From: an uncultured Aliterella sp.
GTDB taxonomy: Bacteria; Cyanobacteriota; Cyanobacteriia; Cyanobacteriales; Chroococcidiopsidaceae
Direction of reading: 5' to 3'
DNA: 8,904 nt
Assembly (NCBI GenBank): GCA_905479905.1
Contig: CAJQOK010000451.1
Span: 1 to 8,904, forward strand
The notes beneath the pieces were generated by a model. That model did no database searches, was not told the origin of the DNA, and saw nothing but the letters and a program-made list of their open reading frames with translations. Shown here in pieces: positions 1 to 6,498 of the stretch (position 1 is the stretch's first letter; every line of letters begins with the position of its first letter). The position numbers and the translations under genes were made by a program.

Positions 1-492
1 ATAAATGTCTGCTAATAGAGGATGTGACATACTTGGAAGTTGTACCAAAGCAAGATTTAGATCGGCGACGGCTTTGAGGTAGTTTTTTTCGCCAGCTTCA
101 GCTAAGGCGCGATTGTAATAGGCGCGAAAATCGCACTTATGCAAAGCAATTACGCGATCGCTATCGATAATAGCAGCTTGATAGTTGCCTTGGCGGTAGT
201 AGGCTATAGAGCGGCTTAAAAGGGGTTCTGTAGGGTTATTTGCTAGAGTAATTGCCTTTGTACAGTCAGAAATCGCACTTTGATAATCAGCTAACTCAAT
301 TCGCGCATTACAGCGATTGCTATAAGCTTCGGCTACATCTTCTCTATTAAAATCACTCATAGCAGCTTGATAATTGCCGTTAACAAGCTGACTTACTCCA
401 ATTTCAGGTAAGGATTGTGCTTGAGCAGGGGGAGAATAAAATAAGGCGATCGCAATTACTAAACTGAAAATACATTGATAGAGGTAACTCAT
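1..492 (-). CDS. Exported TPR-repeat protein, C-terminus beyond window edge
   Basis: The frame is open from the ATG at 492 to the window edge (164 codons), so the C-terminus is missing. Residues 1-21 form a signal peptide: a hydrophobic run (IFSLVIAIALFY) followed by PPAQAQ, with likely cleavage after an AQA-type site, so the protein is probably periplasmic or thylakoid-lumenal. The rest is tetratricopeptide-repeat-like, about three units with the usual spacing: LVNGNYQAAMSDF, IELADYQSAISDCTKAITL, YYRQGNYQAAIIDSDRVIAL and NRALAEAGEKNYLKAVADL. TPRs are protein-protein interaction scaffolds; no catalytic motif is visible. The start lies 2 nt after the petJ stop, and its ribosome binding site sits inside the last petJ codons, so the two genes are very probably co-transcribed and translationally coupled. 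The specific function is unknown. A role linked to lumenal electron carriers is only an inference from position. Confidence 0.88.
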   Translation of the reverse strand, partial: MSYLYQCIFSLVIAIALFYSPPAQAQSLPEIGVSQLVNGNYQAAMSDFNREDVAEAYSNRCNARIELADYQSAISDCTKAITLANNPTEPLLSRSIAYYRQGNYQAAIIDSDRVIALHKCDFRAYYNRALAEAGEKNYLKAVADLNLALVQLPSMSHPLLADIY

Positions 493-494
493 GT

Positions 495-824
495 TTAACT
501 CCAATCTTTTTCGGCTTGCTCTAAAACGTAAGTAGCTACATCTTCAATTTGTTGGTCATTTAAGCGACTTTTAAAGGCAGGCATAGCATTTTTACCATTT
601 TGTACCTGTGTCATAATCGCCGCTAGGGAGTTGATATTATTTTTTTCTAAAGCATCTTTTTTCAAAGTTTTGGTTGCAACAATTACATTACGTCCACCCA
701 AATGACACGCTGCACAATTAGCTGTAAAAACCTTTGCTCCCTTAGCAGTATCGGCAGCTAGAGCCGAAGAAGCAAAGGCAAAAGTTACTATAACAAGCAT
801 TATGACTGATAAGATTTTCTTCAT
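495..824 (-). CDS. petJ: Cytochrome c6 precursor
   Basis: Soluble c-type cytochrome of the thylakoid lumen. It carries electrons from cytochrome b6f to photosystem I and also serves respiration. From the ATG at 824 the precursor has 109 residues: a 23-residue signal peptide (MKKIL, hydrophobic core, then SSALA before ADTAKGAK) and an 86-residue mature chain, the normal family length. The heme site CAACH is at precursor residues 37-41 (mature Cys14, Cys17, His18). The axial Met is in KNAMPAF at precursor 81, mature 58, the canonical position. The C-terminus ([17 protein letters not shown]) is typical. An upstream in-frame ATG at 860 would add 12 charged residues before the signal peptide and is unlikely. 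The gene leads an operon with the TPR gene. Many cyanobacteria express petJ under copper limitation, but no neighbouring petR/petP-type regulator gene is present here. Confidence 0.97.
   Translation of the reverse strand: MKKILSVIMLVIVTFAFASSALAADTAKGAKVFTANCAACHLGGRNVIVATKTLKKDALEKNNINSLAAIMTQVQNGKNAMPAFKSRLNDQQIEDVATYVLEQAEKDWS
499..502 (-). promoter_or_regulatory. Shine-Dalgarno GGAG of the TPR gene, inside petJ
   Basis: On the minus strand GGAG lies 6 nt before the TPR start codon at 492. It is formed by the last two sense codons of petJ (TGG AGT). It supports the 492 start and suggests translational coupling between petJ and the TPR gene. Confidence 0.7.
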
Positions 825-874
825 GTGTTCTCTTTTTGCCCTGGTACTACTTCTGATCATGAAGCGATCGCGCT

Positions 875-905
875 TTTATAGTCAAAAGACAAGTTGTAAA
901 ACTTG
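875..905 (-). promoter_or_regulatory. Candidate petJ promoter with overlapping inverted repeat
   Basis: On the minus strand TATAAA (880 to 875) is a good -10-like hexamer about 50 nt before the petJ start. Just upstream lies a perfect inverted repeat: CAAGTT (890-895), spacer GTAA, AACTTG (900-905). It covers the spacer and the -35 position, where a repressor could act; the -35 itself is weak. It lies in the 107-nt divergent region shared with the permease gene, so it could also affect that gene. The regulator is not known, and the promoter is inferred from sequence only. Confidence 0.4.
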
Positions 906-931
906 CAGCTAATTTTAATAAACTAAACTAA

Positions 932-1834
932 ATGCAAAAAACCATCTCTGCAAACCGAGTATTAATCCAACGCTTGACTCCCTATTTATTTTTGCTTCCG
1001 GCGCTGTTGATTTTGGGATTAACGGTATTTTTGCCAGCTATGCAAGCTTTTTATCTCAGCTTTACTCGCTACGAGTACGATTTGACGCAACCGCCGCAGT
1101 GGATAGGGTTAGCGAATTTTAAACGTTTATGGGGCGATCGCGTATTTTGGAAAACTCTGCAAAACACCGTACTTTATCTTATTGGTGTCGTGCCGATTTT
1201 GGTAACTTTTCCCTTGGCGATCGCAATTTTAGTTAACCAAAAACTCCGGGGAATGAACTGGTTTAGAGCCGCTTTTTATACGCCTGTAGTAATTTCTATG
1301 GTAGTAGCGGGAATTGCTTGGCGCTGGCTGTATGCCGAAAATGGTTTACTCAACCAAATTATTAAAAGTGTTTTTTCTGTTAAAGAGGGGATCGGCTGGC
1401 TAACTAGCCCTCGATTTGCTCTATTTAGCGTCATGGCAGTAACGATATGGAAAGGTTTGGGGTATTACATGGTTATCTACTTAGCAGGGCTACAAGCTAT
1501 CCCCGCAGACTTGTATGAAGCCGCCGCTATTGATGGTTCTGATGGTGTTTCTAAGCATTGGGATATAACGGTTCCTTTGATGAAACCTTATATAGTTTTG
1601 GTAGCTGTAATCTCGGCAATTTCAGCCACCAAGGTTTTTGAAGAAATCTACATTATGACCCAAGGAGGCCCGCGCAATAGCTCCAAAACAGTAGTTTATT
1701 ATCTCTATGAGCAAGCCTTTCAAAACCTCGAAATTAGTTATGCTTGCACAATTGGGTTAGTGCTATTTTTGGCAATTTTGGGCTTATCTATTTTGAATTT
1801 GAAGCTATCGGCGGGGAGATCGAGCATTAGTTAG
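932..1834 (+). CDS. Sugar-type ABC transporter permease (MalF/UgpA family)
   Basis: Inner-membrane subunit of a binding-protein-dependent carbohydrate importer of the MalF/UgpA/LacF type. The 300 residues match the usual family length of about 290-310. Six hydrophobic segments are visible, near residues 16-40, 78-101, 112-134, 162-185, 218-237 and 270-291. The cytoplasmic EAA loop that contacts the ATPase is clear at 196-216 (EAAAIDGSDG, then ITVPLMKP), and the family signature MTQGGPRNSS follows at 242-251. The start is fixed by an in-frame TAA directly before the ATG; no Shine-Dalgarno sequence is visible. No second permease (MalG type), solute-binding protein or ATPase is adjacent, and the gene converges on its right neighbour with a 3-nt gap, so it stands alone. 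Cyanobacterial sugar importers often have dispersed subunits. The substrate (glycerol-3-phosphate, glucosylglycerol or another sugar) cannot be told from this subunit. Confidence 0.93.
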   Translation: MQKTISANRVLIQRLTPYLFLLPALLILGLTVFLPAMQAFYLSFTRYEYDLTQPPQWIGLANFKRLWGDRVFWKTLQNTVLYLIGVVPILVTFPLAIAILVNQKLRGMNWFRAAFYTPVVISMVVAGIAWRWLYAENGLLNQIIKSVFSVKEGIGWLTSPRFALFSVMAVTIWKGLGYYMVIYLAGLQAIPADLYEAAAIDGSDGVSKHWDITVPLMKPYIVLVAVISAISATKVFEEIYIMTQGGPRNSSKTVVYYLYEQAFQNLEISYACTIGLVLFLAILGLSILNLKLSAGRSSIS

Positions 1835-1837
1835 GAG

Positions 1838-2293
1838 TTATAGAGCGATCGCATTTTCTGGCTGATGAATAATGCCAGAGACAATTTTCCAAACACCATC
1901 ATTAGGTTGTGGAGTTGTAGTTGTAGCTTCAGGGATATCTTTACAGAAAGTATAAGCAACGCCAATTTGTTCTAGCTCATTTTCAGTGTCCGAATCTTTT
2001 TTATAGCGAATTGCCGAACCACTGACAATTGCTAGATTCTCACTCAACATTTTTGCTTGAAGGTTCTCTATATCTAGTTCGCTATGAGTGAAATTTTTAG
2101 CGCGTAAAGCATTCATGAATTGAGTAAAAACCCCCTGAATTTCTATTGCATTTTTCATTGTTGCTACTAATGGTGTAGTTATCAAGACAGAACCTTCATG
2201 AAAGAAAGGAGGCATTAATTCAGGTTTAAGATCGTTAAATACCTTTGAATATTCGATAAATTTTGCTTTTACAGCTTTAATTTCGTTAGACAT
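1838..2293 (-). CDS. SnoaL/NTF2-like small protein
   Basis: A 151-residue protein with the overall pattern of the NTF2-like/SnoaL (DUF4440-type) fold. It has an N-terminal helix (VKAKFIEYSKVFND), then PPFFHEGSVLITTP, a helix (GVFTQFMNALRAKNF), and C-terminal strands that end in DGVWKIVSGIIHQPENAI, the 'W-K-I...G-I' finish typical of these domains. Family members are cone-shaped dimers used as small enzymes or ligand-binding proteins, so no reaction can be assigned. There is no signal peptide. A strong AAGGAG lies at 2309-2304, 10 nt before the ATG. The gene is downstream of the alpha/beta hydrolase on the same strand (53 nt apart now, probably closer before a repeat element changed the hydrolase's 3' end), so the two were probably an operon. 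It appears intact although its partner is broken. Confidence 0.85.
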   Translation of the reverse strand: MSNEIKAVKAKFIEYSKVFNDLKPELMPPFFHEGSVLITTPLVATMKNAIEIQGVFTQFMNALRAKNFTHSELDIENLQAKMLSENLAIVSGSAIRYKKDSDTENELEQIGVAYTFCKDIPEATTTTPQPNDGVWKIVSGIIHQPENAIAL

Positions 2294-2338
2294 AGTAAGT
2301 TAACTCCTTTTAAGTAATTTGAAAATTTCTGGATGAAT

Positions 2339-2375
2339 GCGATAGCCTAATCGCGCGCCCGGTAACGGGCTTCGC
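2339..2375. repeat. Short palindromic repeat element, copy A (37 bp)
   Basis: The element reads GCGATAG (2339-2345), a 7-bp variable part, GCGCGCCC (2353-2360), an 8-bp variable part, and GCTTCGC (2369-2375). It contains a perfect hairpin GCCCG-GTAA-CGGGC (2357-2370). The three blocks recur in the same order and orientation at 6981-7013. It lies across the 3' end of the alpha/beta hydrolase gene and supplies that gene's stop codon (2347-2349). It looks like one of the small dispersed interspersed repeats common in cyanobacterial genomes. Confidence 0.7.
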
Positions 2376-3140
2376 AAATTCCGGCGGGGATATCGTGTCC
2401 AACACCGTCCATTTCGATTAGTTGAGAATTAGCGATTAATTTGGCGTACTCTACCGCATGAGTGGCGGGAATTAAAGGATCGGCTGTACCGGAGAGAATG
2501 AGAGTAGAAACATTGATTAAAGCTAAGTCTGGCGATCGCGCGATCGCACTTAGTTGATGAGTTCTACAATTAGGGTTGTAGCGTTTACTCTCTTGTACAC
2601 TGTCTTTATACAATTGAGTATAAAGCGGGATATCGAGGGGATAAGTTATACCAACCAGCGCCGACCAAAACCCTAAATATTCCTCCAGTGATGGGACTTT
2701 AGCTAACAAAGATAGAGACAATACACTGCTCTTTGTCAAAGCTGATGAATCTGCAAAAGAGACAATAGAAGTAAGCGACAAAACCCTTTTGGGATAGCTA
2801 ATAGCCATCCGTTGAGCGATCGCTCCTCCCATAGACGCACCGATAACGTGCGCTTTGTCAATCTTCAATGCTTGCAGTAATTCCACGCTATCAGTAGCCA
2901 GATCGTCTAAAGAATAAGGATGTTTTTCCCAGCCATTAGTATTGCTCCAGGTTGATAAACCTATATCTCGATTATCAAAACGAATAACGTAGTAACCTTG
3001 CTTTACTATTGGCCCTTTAGAAGTAAGGAAACCAGTTACTGACAACCCAGTCCCATAATTAAGAGTACGGCGGGATGTGTGCGATCGCCAAAGGTTTCCA
3101 CATAGATGTCAATATTGTTGGCTTTAACAGTTGTTTGCAT
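2347..3140 (-). pseudogene. Alpha/beta-fold hydrolase, frameshifted
   Basis: The original start is the ATG at 3140 (MQTTVKANNIDIYVETFGD, then PAVLLIMGLGCQ). After the 34th codon (CAG, 3041-3039) the frame meets TAA at 3038-3036. The family sequence continues one frame away (TGFLTSK...VKQGYYVIRFDNRDIGLS), so one base is missing from a Leu codon (TTA to T-A). Numbered as if repaired (264 residues), the catalytic triad is complete: Ser103 in GASMGG, Asp221 in GTADPLIP and His249 in GVGHDIP. The RFDNRDIGLS strand and the lid region resemble RdmC-like esterases and other small-molecule hydrolases; the substrate is unknown. The C-terminus after GHDIPAGI runs into a palindromic repeat and ends at a TAG within it, about 15 residues after the catalytic His, so the last helix is probably altered too. 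With two lesions the gene is very probably non-functional, unless the deletion is a sequencing error. Confidence 0.88.
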
Positions 3141-3252
3141 GGTTTTTTATTGCATTGTCTACATGGCTTCAGAGGATTTGCTAACAGTGGTAAGAATTAT
3201 TCATGGTAGCCGTGATATTACATCGATTTTTGAGTTGCCAGAACCAGAGTAA
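3139..3252 (+). pseudogene. ParE/RelE-type toxin remnant (C-terminal stub)
   Basis: A 37-codon frame ending in TAA at 3250-3252 encodes MVFYCIVYMASEDLL followed by TVVRIIHGSRDITSIF. This matches the last two strands of ParE-family toxins: an 'I/VFYRI' strand, then an 'EIVRVLHGARDI' strand with the conserved HGxRDI. ParE toxins are about 95-105 residues, so roughly the first two thirds are missing. The sequence upstream is antisense to the start of the alpha/beta hydrolase, and no RHH or Phd-type antitoxin precedes it. It is read as a truncated, inactive leftover of a toxin-antitoxin module. The recognition rests on about 30 residues, but these are diagnostic. Confidence 0.72.
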
Positions 3253-3264
3253 AGCGATCGCTTT
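3251..3264. repeat. HIP1-centred 14-bp palindrome after the ParE remnant
   Basis: AAAGCGATCGCTTT is a perfect palindrome that starts in the stop codon of the ParE remnant and is followed by TTGC. It may be only a HIP1 site with chance flanks; its position would also suit a weak terminator. The remaining gap to 3345 has another HIP1 site near 3289 and no open frame that I can recognise. Confidence 0.3.
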
Positions 3265-3345
3265 TTGCTGTAATAGAATTGTTGGTTGCGATCGCCCGTT
3301 TGATGTATAACGTATATTCACCACCAACAAAATTGTTTTACTAAC

Positions 3346-4386
3346 TTATGTATGATTCAACGGTTTTAACGCATCTAAATAGACTGGAATAGTATGGTTG
3401 TCAGCAACCGTATTTTTCTGCTCGGTAAAGTAGATTGGCAAACCAATATGCTTAAAGTCAACTCTAGAATTTAACTTTTGAGTAAGGGAAAGAGTACCGC
3501 TTTTTGCAGGAGTTCTACCTGCAACAAGTAGCATTGGTATTGGTATTTTCGGGACAATATCTTCACTATTGGCAATCCTGTAGCACTCGTCTAACTTACT
3601 AAAATTATTAGCAAAAACTGAATCTCCAACTCTTGGACTAGCAAATGTATAAAGAATAGGTGGCTTTGCAGAAATCTTATTATCGCAAATCAGCTTGATA
3701 ATATGAGAGGCTGCTAGTGTTGCTAAAGCTCCGCCCAAACTATGACCTGTGATAAAAATATTTTTTTGTTTTGATGTTCCTGGAGGAAATTCTTTAGTAA
3801 GGATGGTTTCGATGATATCTTTCATAGGGCGATCGCTTTTGAGAAATACTCGATCAAACCATCGGGTTATCCAGAGACAATGGCGCATTTGGTCTGGAGA
3901 ACGACTGTAAGTCTCCGGTCGCTCCTAAGTTCTTCTGAAACCCCAGTGAGTTTCACCAGATAAATCACCACCACTAATAGTGGTATAAGACTGTTGAATA
4001 AATTTGACGTTTGAAATCCATTCGCCTACGCTTTCAGTACCTCTAAAAACTACATATATATCAGAGGTGTTTAGGTTTCTGGCAATGAATCCAAAAAGCA
4101 GTTTTCTTTTAAACAATGTCTTGATAGAAAGCCAATTAATCTGAGTAAAAATGAGATTACCCAAAACTTCGTAGGGTGACTGAGTAATATCTTTGTATTC
4201 TGAATAGCACGGATTTTTACCATTATTGTCAATGCAGTTATTAATCCTAATTTCTCTCTCTACATCACCTTTGCCTTCGAGAGATTTAGTATACCGTCGG
4301 TGAGCTTTTTCAACTAGCTTGAGTAGCTCGAAAGCACGAGCGCGCTGAAAACTACCAGAATTTTCATGAATTTTGTTTAGTTCCAT
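3346..4386 (-). pseudogene. Class 3 lipase, interrupted by one in-frame TAG
   Basis: The frame runs from the ATG at 4386 (AAGGA 4 nt upstream at 4395-4391) to TAA at 3348-3346, about 346 residues, with one stop, TAG at 3927-3925 (codon 154). Both sides belong to a single lipase_3 (alpha/beta hydrolase) protein. Residues 111-119 carry the VVFRGTES strand, 147-153 THWGFRR, 214-219 GHSLGG with nucleophile Ser216, then TFASPRVGD, Asp276 in NSEDIVPKIP, and His331 in VADNHTIPVYL. The Ser-Asp-His triad is therefore complete but split by the stop. There is no signal peptide or clear lipobox. The family hydrolyses acylglycerols or other esters. After the stop, ERPETYSRSPD continues in the same frame, so a recent point nonsense mutation fits better than a frameshift. 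The upstream part ends before the nucleophile, so termination would abolish activity. The start codon of any downstream fragment (ATG at 3888) has no good ribosome binding site. Confidence 0.87.
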
Positions 4387-4520
4387 AATTTCCTTTTTAT
4401 AACTGGAGATGAACGATTGAAAGATAAAGATGGAGAGCGATCGCGCGTGTTAACAGGTAAGTTTCAAGTTATGCTAGATTTGATGCTACTATTAACATCA
4501 GTTTGAACATCAAAATAACA

Positions 4521-4781
4521 ATGAAAAATCAAACTATCCGGACGACAATAACTTTACCTGCGGAACTTATAGCTGAGACTGACAAAGTAGTAAGCCAAGG
4601 AAAAGCCAAGAGTCGCAATGATTTTGTAGCGCAGGCAATTTTACACGAACTCGAAGCCCTGAAACGGGCAGAAATCGATGCAGAACTAACCCAAATGGCA
4701 CAAGATCCAGAATATCAAGCCCAAGTGCTGAGAATGGAAGCGGAGTTTTTTGCTGCTAGTTGGGAAGCACTAATGATTTAG
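4521..4781 (+). CDS. Ribbon-helix-helix (CopG-like) antitoxin-type protein
   Basis: Starting at the ATG at 4521 the protein has 86 residues. The N-terminus shows the RHH DNA-binding pattern: a strand IRTTITLPAELI, helix 1 (AETDKVVSQG), then KAKSRNDFVAQAILHEL, where the SRNDF turn and helix 2 match CopG/MetJ-fold antitoxins. Residues 45-86 are a charged, probably partly disordered tail (AEIDAELTQMAQDPEYQAQ, then VLRMEAEF), the usual toxin-binding region. Such proteins bind operator DNA as dimers and neutralise MazF/PemK-, ParE- or PIN-type toxins. No toxin gene follows on the plus strand, so this appears to be an orphan antitoxin or a stand-alone regulator. A TTG at 4503 could extend it by 6 residues, but the ATG keeps the RHH strand at the usual position. 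No clear Shine-Dalgarno sequence is present. Confidence 0.8.
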   Translation: MKNQTIRTTITLPAELIAETDKVVSQGKAKSRNDFVAQAILHELEALKRAEIDAELTQMAQDPEYQAQVLRMEAEFFAASWEALMI

Positions 4782-4941
4782 TTAAATCAGGCTTTGTTAA
4801 TTGCGTTGGATTTGCCAGATCGAGCTTGAAAAATTCCAAGGCGATCGCACCTGATTTATTGGGAAATGTAATGCGATCGCTTTCGATATTCATTTCAACA
4901 AAAAGCTCGAAATAAGTTTTGTCAGAACATTCTTGATTAAA

Positions 4942-4958
4942 ACCAAATTTGGTATAAT
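4942..4958 (+). promoter_or_regulatory. Perfect palindrome abutting a TATAAT box
   Basis: ACCAAATTTGGT (4942-4953) is a perfect 12-bp palindrome, and its last T begins TATAAT (4953-4958), a consensus -10 on the plus strand. It is in the 217-nt gap between the RHH gene and the muramidase/peptidase. No plus-strand gene follows for 2 kb, so it may be chance, a relic, or a promoter for an antisense transcript into the muramidase/peptidase gene. Confidence 0.25.
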
Positions 4959-4962
4959 CCTG

Positions 4963-4996
4963 TTGTGTAAGTTACTAAGTTAATGAAGTTACACAA
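4963..4996. repeat. 8-bp inverted repeat downstream of the muramidase/peptidase gene
   Basis: TTGTGTAA (4963-4970) and TTACACAA (4989-4996) are perfect inverted arms around an 18-nt loop that contains further AAGTTA copies. It begins 2 nt after the stop codon of the leftward gene at 4999. A transcript from that gene would form the hairpin, but no T-tract follows, so a terminator role is uncertain. Confidence 0.35.
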
Positions 4997-4998
4997 AA

Positions 4999-6240
4999 TT
5001 AGCTCTTGCTAGGAAAATGTGCCCAAATAGTATTAGCGCCGGAGTAACTGACCCGACTACATAGATTGTAGGAGTAATGTAAGTTTTCTCCTTTTTTATC
5101 ATTTACATTGGGTTGATTGCGATCGTATCCTGACGACCACCATTCTCCATCAGGATCGTTGACCCAAAACCCAGTAGTATCATACCCACGCAACACAATG
5201 ATATGACCAGGTGCAGTAAATTTACCACTCATAATGACTGGGTTATTACTAGCAAGATGAGCTTTGATCTCACTCCATTTAGCTGTTGTTGTGAATCGAC
5301 TCTTTATTCCATATGCCTCTTGTAATTTTACTAGATCGCTATGAAGATAGCGATCCCAACCTTGATTGTTCATGTGTTGGTCTAATTCATCTTCTAATTG
5401 CTGCGTTGAGTTATTACCCTGAATGCCAAAGTATTTAAGAATCATTGCTACACAGGTTACATTACAAGTTTTATCTGGATCTCTTAAATTATTTCGTTGG
5501 CTAAGATAGGGAACTTTTAGATTAATATTTCCTGCTTCTTTAGCATTATTGCCTGTATAGTGCTTAAGCGATTCTTGATAGACTTGCTCTAAATCTTTAA
5601 ATTTGCGAGTAGGTTGACCATAACGTCCATCCCCTTGATCGTTATAAGGTAGTGAAGCCCATTCCCAAGATAAACTTTCGCAAGCACCGCGAATATCACC
5701 TCGATCTACATCGCCCATAGCACTTCGTTTTTGAATTAAATATAGTGCTGCTATATCTTGGCTTCCAGGGCTAAAATCAGATAACTTTAAGTTTTTTTTG
5801 CATTCATCTCAAGTATGGTCAATAAACTGATACCGACCTGCTGCACTAGAAGAATAACCATTTGCAGTAATGATTTGGCGAGGATGATCGGCAAAATTAC
5901 TAAAGGTTTTAAAAGAAAACATAATATTGTAACCATCTCGCTGTCCATTAATGTTTTGATCTGTGCCTTCTGCATAAGCAATTAAATCTAAAAAAGCATA
6001 TCGCTGGGCAGATATTTTAGAGGGAGATGAACTATTGCTACTTTCATTTATTGGCGCTGGCTCGGCACTACCATTAAGTTCTATAACTAATGTTTTTGGT
6101 GGCTCGTTCTGATTGAACCAGGATAATGGTAGATCGGATTTTAAATCACCTGTATTATCAACCTGATATTCAACCTTATCTAAATAACTATCATTGTCCA
6201 TCAAATAAAGTGCTTTTTTTGTACTTCTAACCCAAGACAT
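4999..6240 (-). pseudogene. Two-domain muramidase (GH24/GH104-like) plus C39-type peptidase, in-frame TGA
   Basis: The frame runs from the ATG at 6240 (GAGGA 8 nt upstream) to the stop at 4999, 413 codons, with one internal TGA at 5811-5809 (codon 144). Residues 1-55 form a small unassigned N-terminal region (TKKALYLMDNDSYLDKVEY). Residues 56-77 are a Ser/Pro linker. Residues 78-225 resemble lambda-endolysin/GH104-type muramidases: Glu91 in LIAYAEGT, GYNIMF, DHPR, SSAAGRYQF, then ACESLSWEWASLP and GRYGQP. Residues about 240-410 are a C39-like papain-fold domain: VPYLSQRNN, Cys259 in CNVTCVAM, His346 in PGHIIVLRGYD, Asp362 in VNDPDGEW. The family reads FxxxTW where the TGA stands, so TGG to TGA is the likely change. 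The product would cleave peptidoglycan glycan strands and perhaps peptide bonds. There is no signal peptide, and no holin or other phage gene is nearby. As it stands, the stop separates the catalytic Glu part from the rest. Confidence 0.85.
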
Positions 6241-6341
6241 AACTAAATTCCTCGAAACAAATAAAAGTTTTATTGGAACACTTCGATCGATATCTCCGTG
6301 CCATTTAAACTAAAAATAGCTGTTCGCTATTAGCTTTGTCA

Positions 6342-6385
6342 GTCGGTAAAAGGTCGGTAAAAAGTCAGATAAAAGTCAGTAGTTA
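6342..6385. repeat. Four 11-bp tandem repeats (GTCrGTAAAAx type)
   Basis: Four adjoining units: GTCGGTAAAAG (6342-6352), GTCGGTAAAAA (6353-6363), GTCAGATAAAA (6364-6374) and GTCAGTAGTTA (6375-6385). The first two differ only in the last base and the others are diverged. The array resembles the short tandemly repeated sequences known from filamentous cyanobacteria. The end of the array recurs at 6822-6837. Confidence 0.75.
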
Positions 6386-6386
6386 A
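6371..6386. repeat. 16-bp direct repeat, copy 1
   Basis: AAAAGTCAGTAGTTAA is identical to the stretch at 6822-6837. The two copies lie 435 bp apart and bracket the small antitoxin-like gene at 6550-6777. Confidence 0.75.
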
Positions 6387-6466
6387 ACTAAAACGATCGC
6401 ACCTTCTCCGTAATTGCTCAGATTAAGCGCGATCGCATTCTCTAAAATTTAAGGTAGTTCAAAGCA

Positions 6467-6498
6467 ATCGCTATGTCTTGGACGTACAACATAGCGAT
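6467..6498. terminator. 10-bp perfect inverted repeat downstream of the 6550-6777 gene
   Basis: ATCGCTATGT (6467-6476) and ACATAGCGAT (6489-6498) are perfect inverted arms with a 12-nt loop. It lies about 50 nt past the stop of the leftward gene at 6550 and could fold in its transcript. No T-run follows on the minus strand, so it may be a factor-dependent end, an RNA-stabilising hairpin or a small interspersed repeat rather than an intrinsic terminator. Confidence 0.35.

Noticed and set aside
825..860. Longer petJ start at the ATG at 860
   Set aside because: It would put 12 charged residues before a complete, standard signal peptide; the ATG at 824 gives the usual precursor and mature lengths.
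825..931. GAC-N10-GTC-type site for a PetR-like copper repressor upstream of petJ
   Set aside because: I looked for the spaced GAC/GTC pair and found only GTC-AAAA-GAC at 881-890, which has the wrong order and spacing.
3279..3340. Long-range inverted repeat TTGTTGGTTG with CCACCAACAA
   Set aside because: Nine of ten bases match over a loop of about 40 nt in AT-rich DNA; this is easily chance.
4963..4996. Intrinsic terminator for the muramidase/peptidase gene
   Set aside because: The 8-bp stem has an 18-nt loop, low GC and no T-tract, so it is kept only as an inverted repeat.
5809..5811. Reassigned TGA (Trp) or programmed recoding
   Set aside because: TGG is used for Trp throughout the window, no recoding signal is evident, and the neighbouring genes carry other lesion types, so mutation is simpler.
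5787..5981. Minus-strand 64-codon open frame
   Set aside because: It lies in another frame of the muramidase domain, and its low-complexity hydrophobic translation looks like a shadow.
6342..6385. CRISPR array
   Set aside because: Units are 11 bp and directly adjoining, with no spacers and no cas genes in the window.
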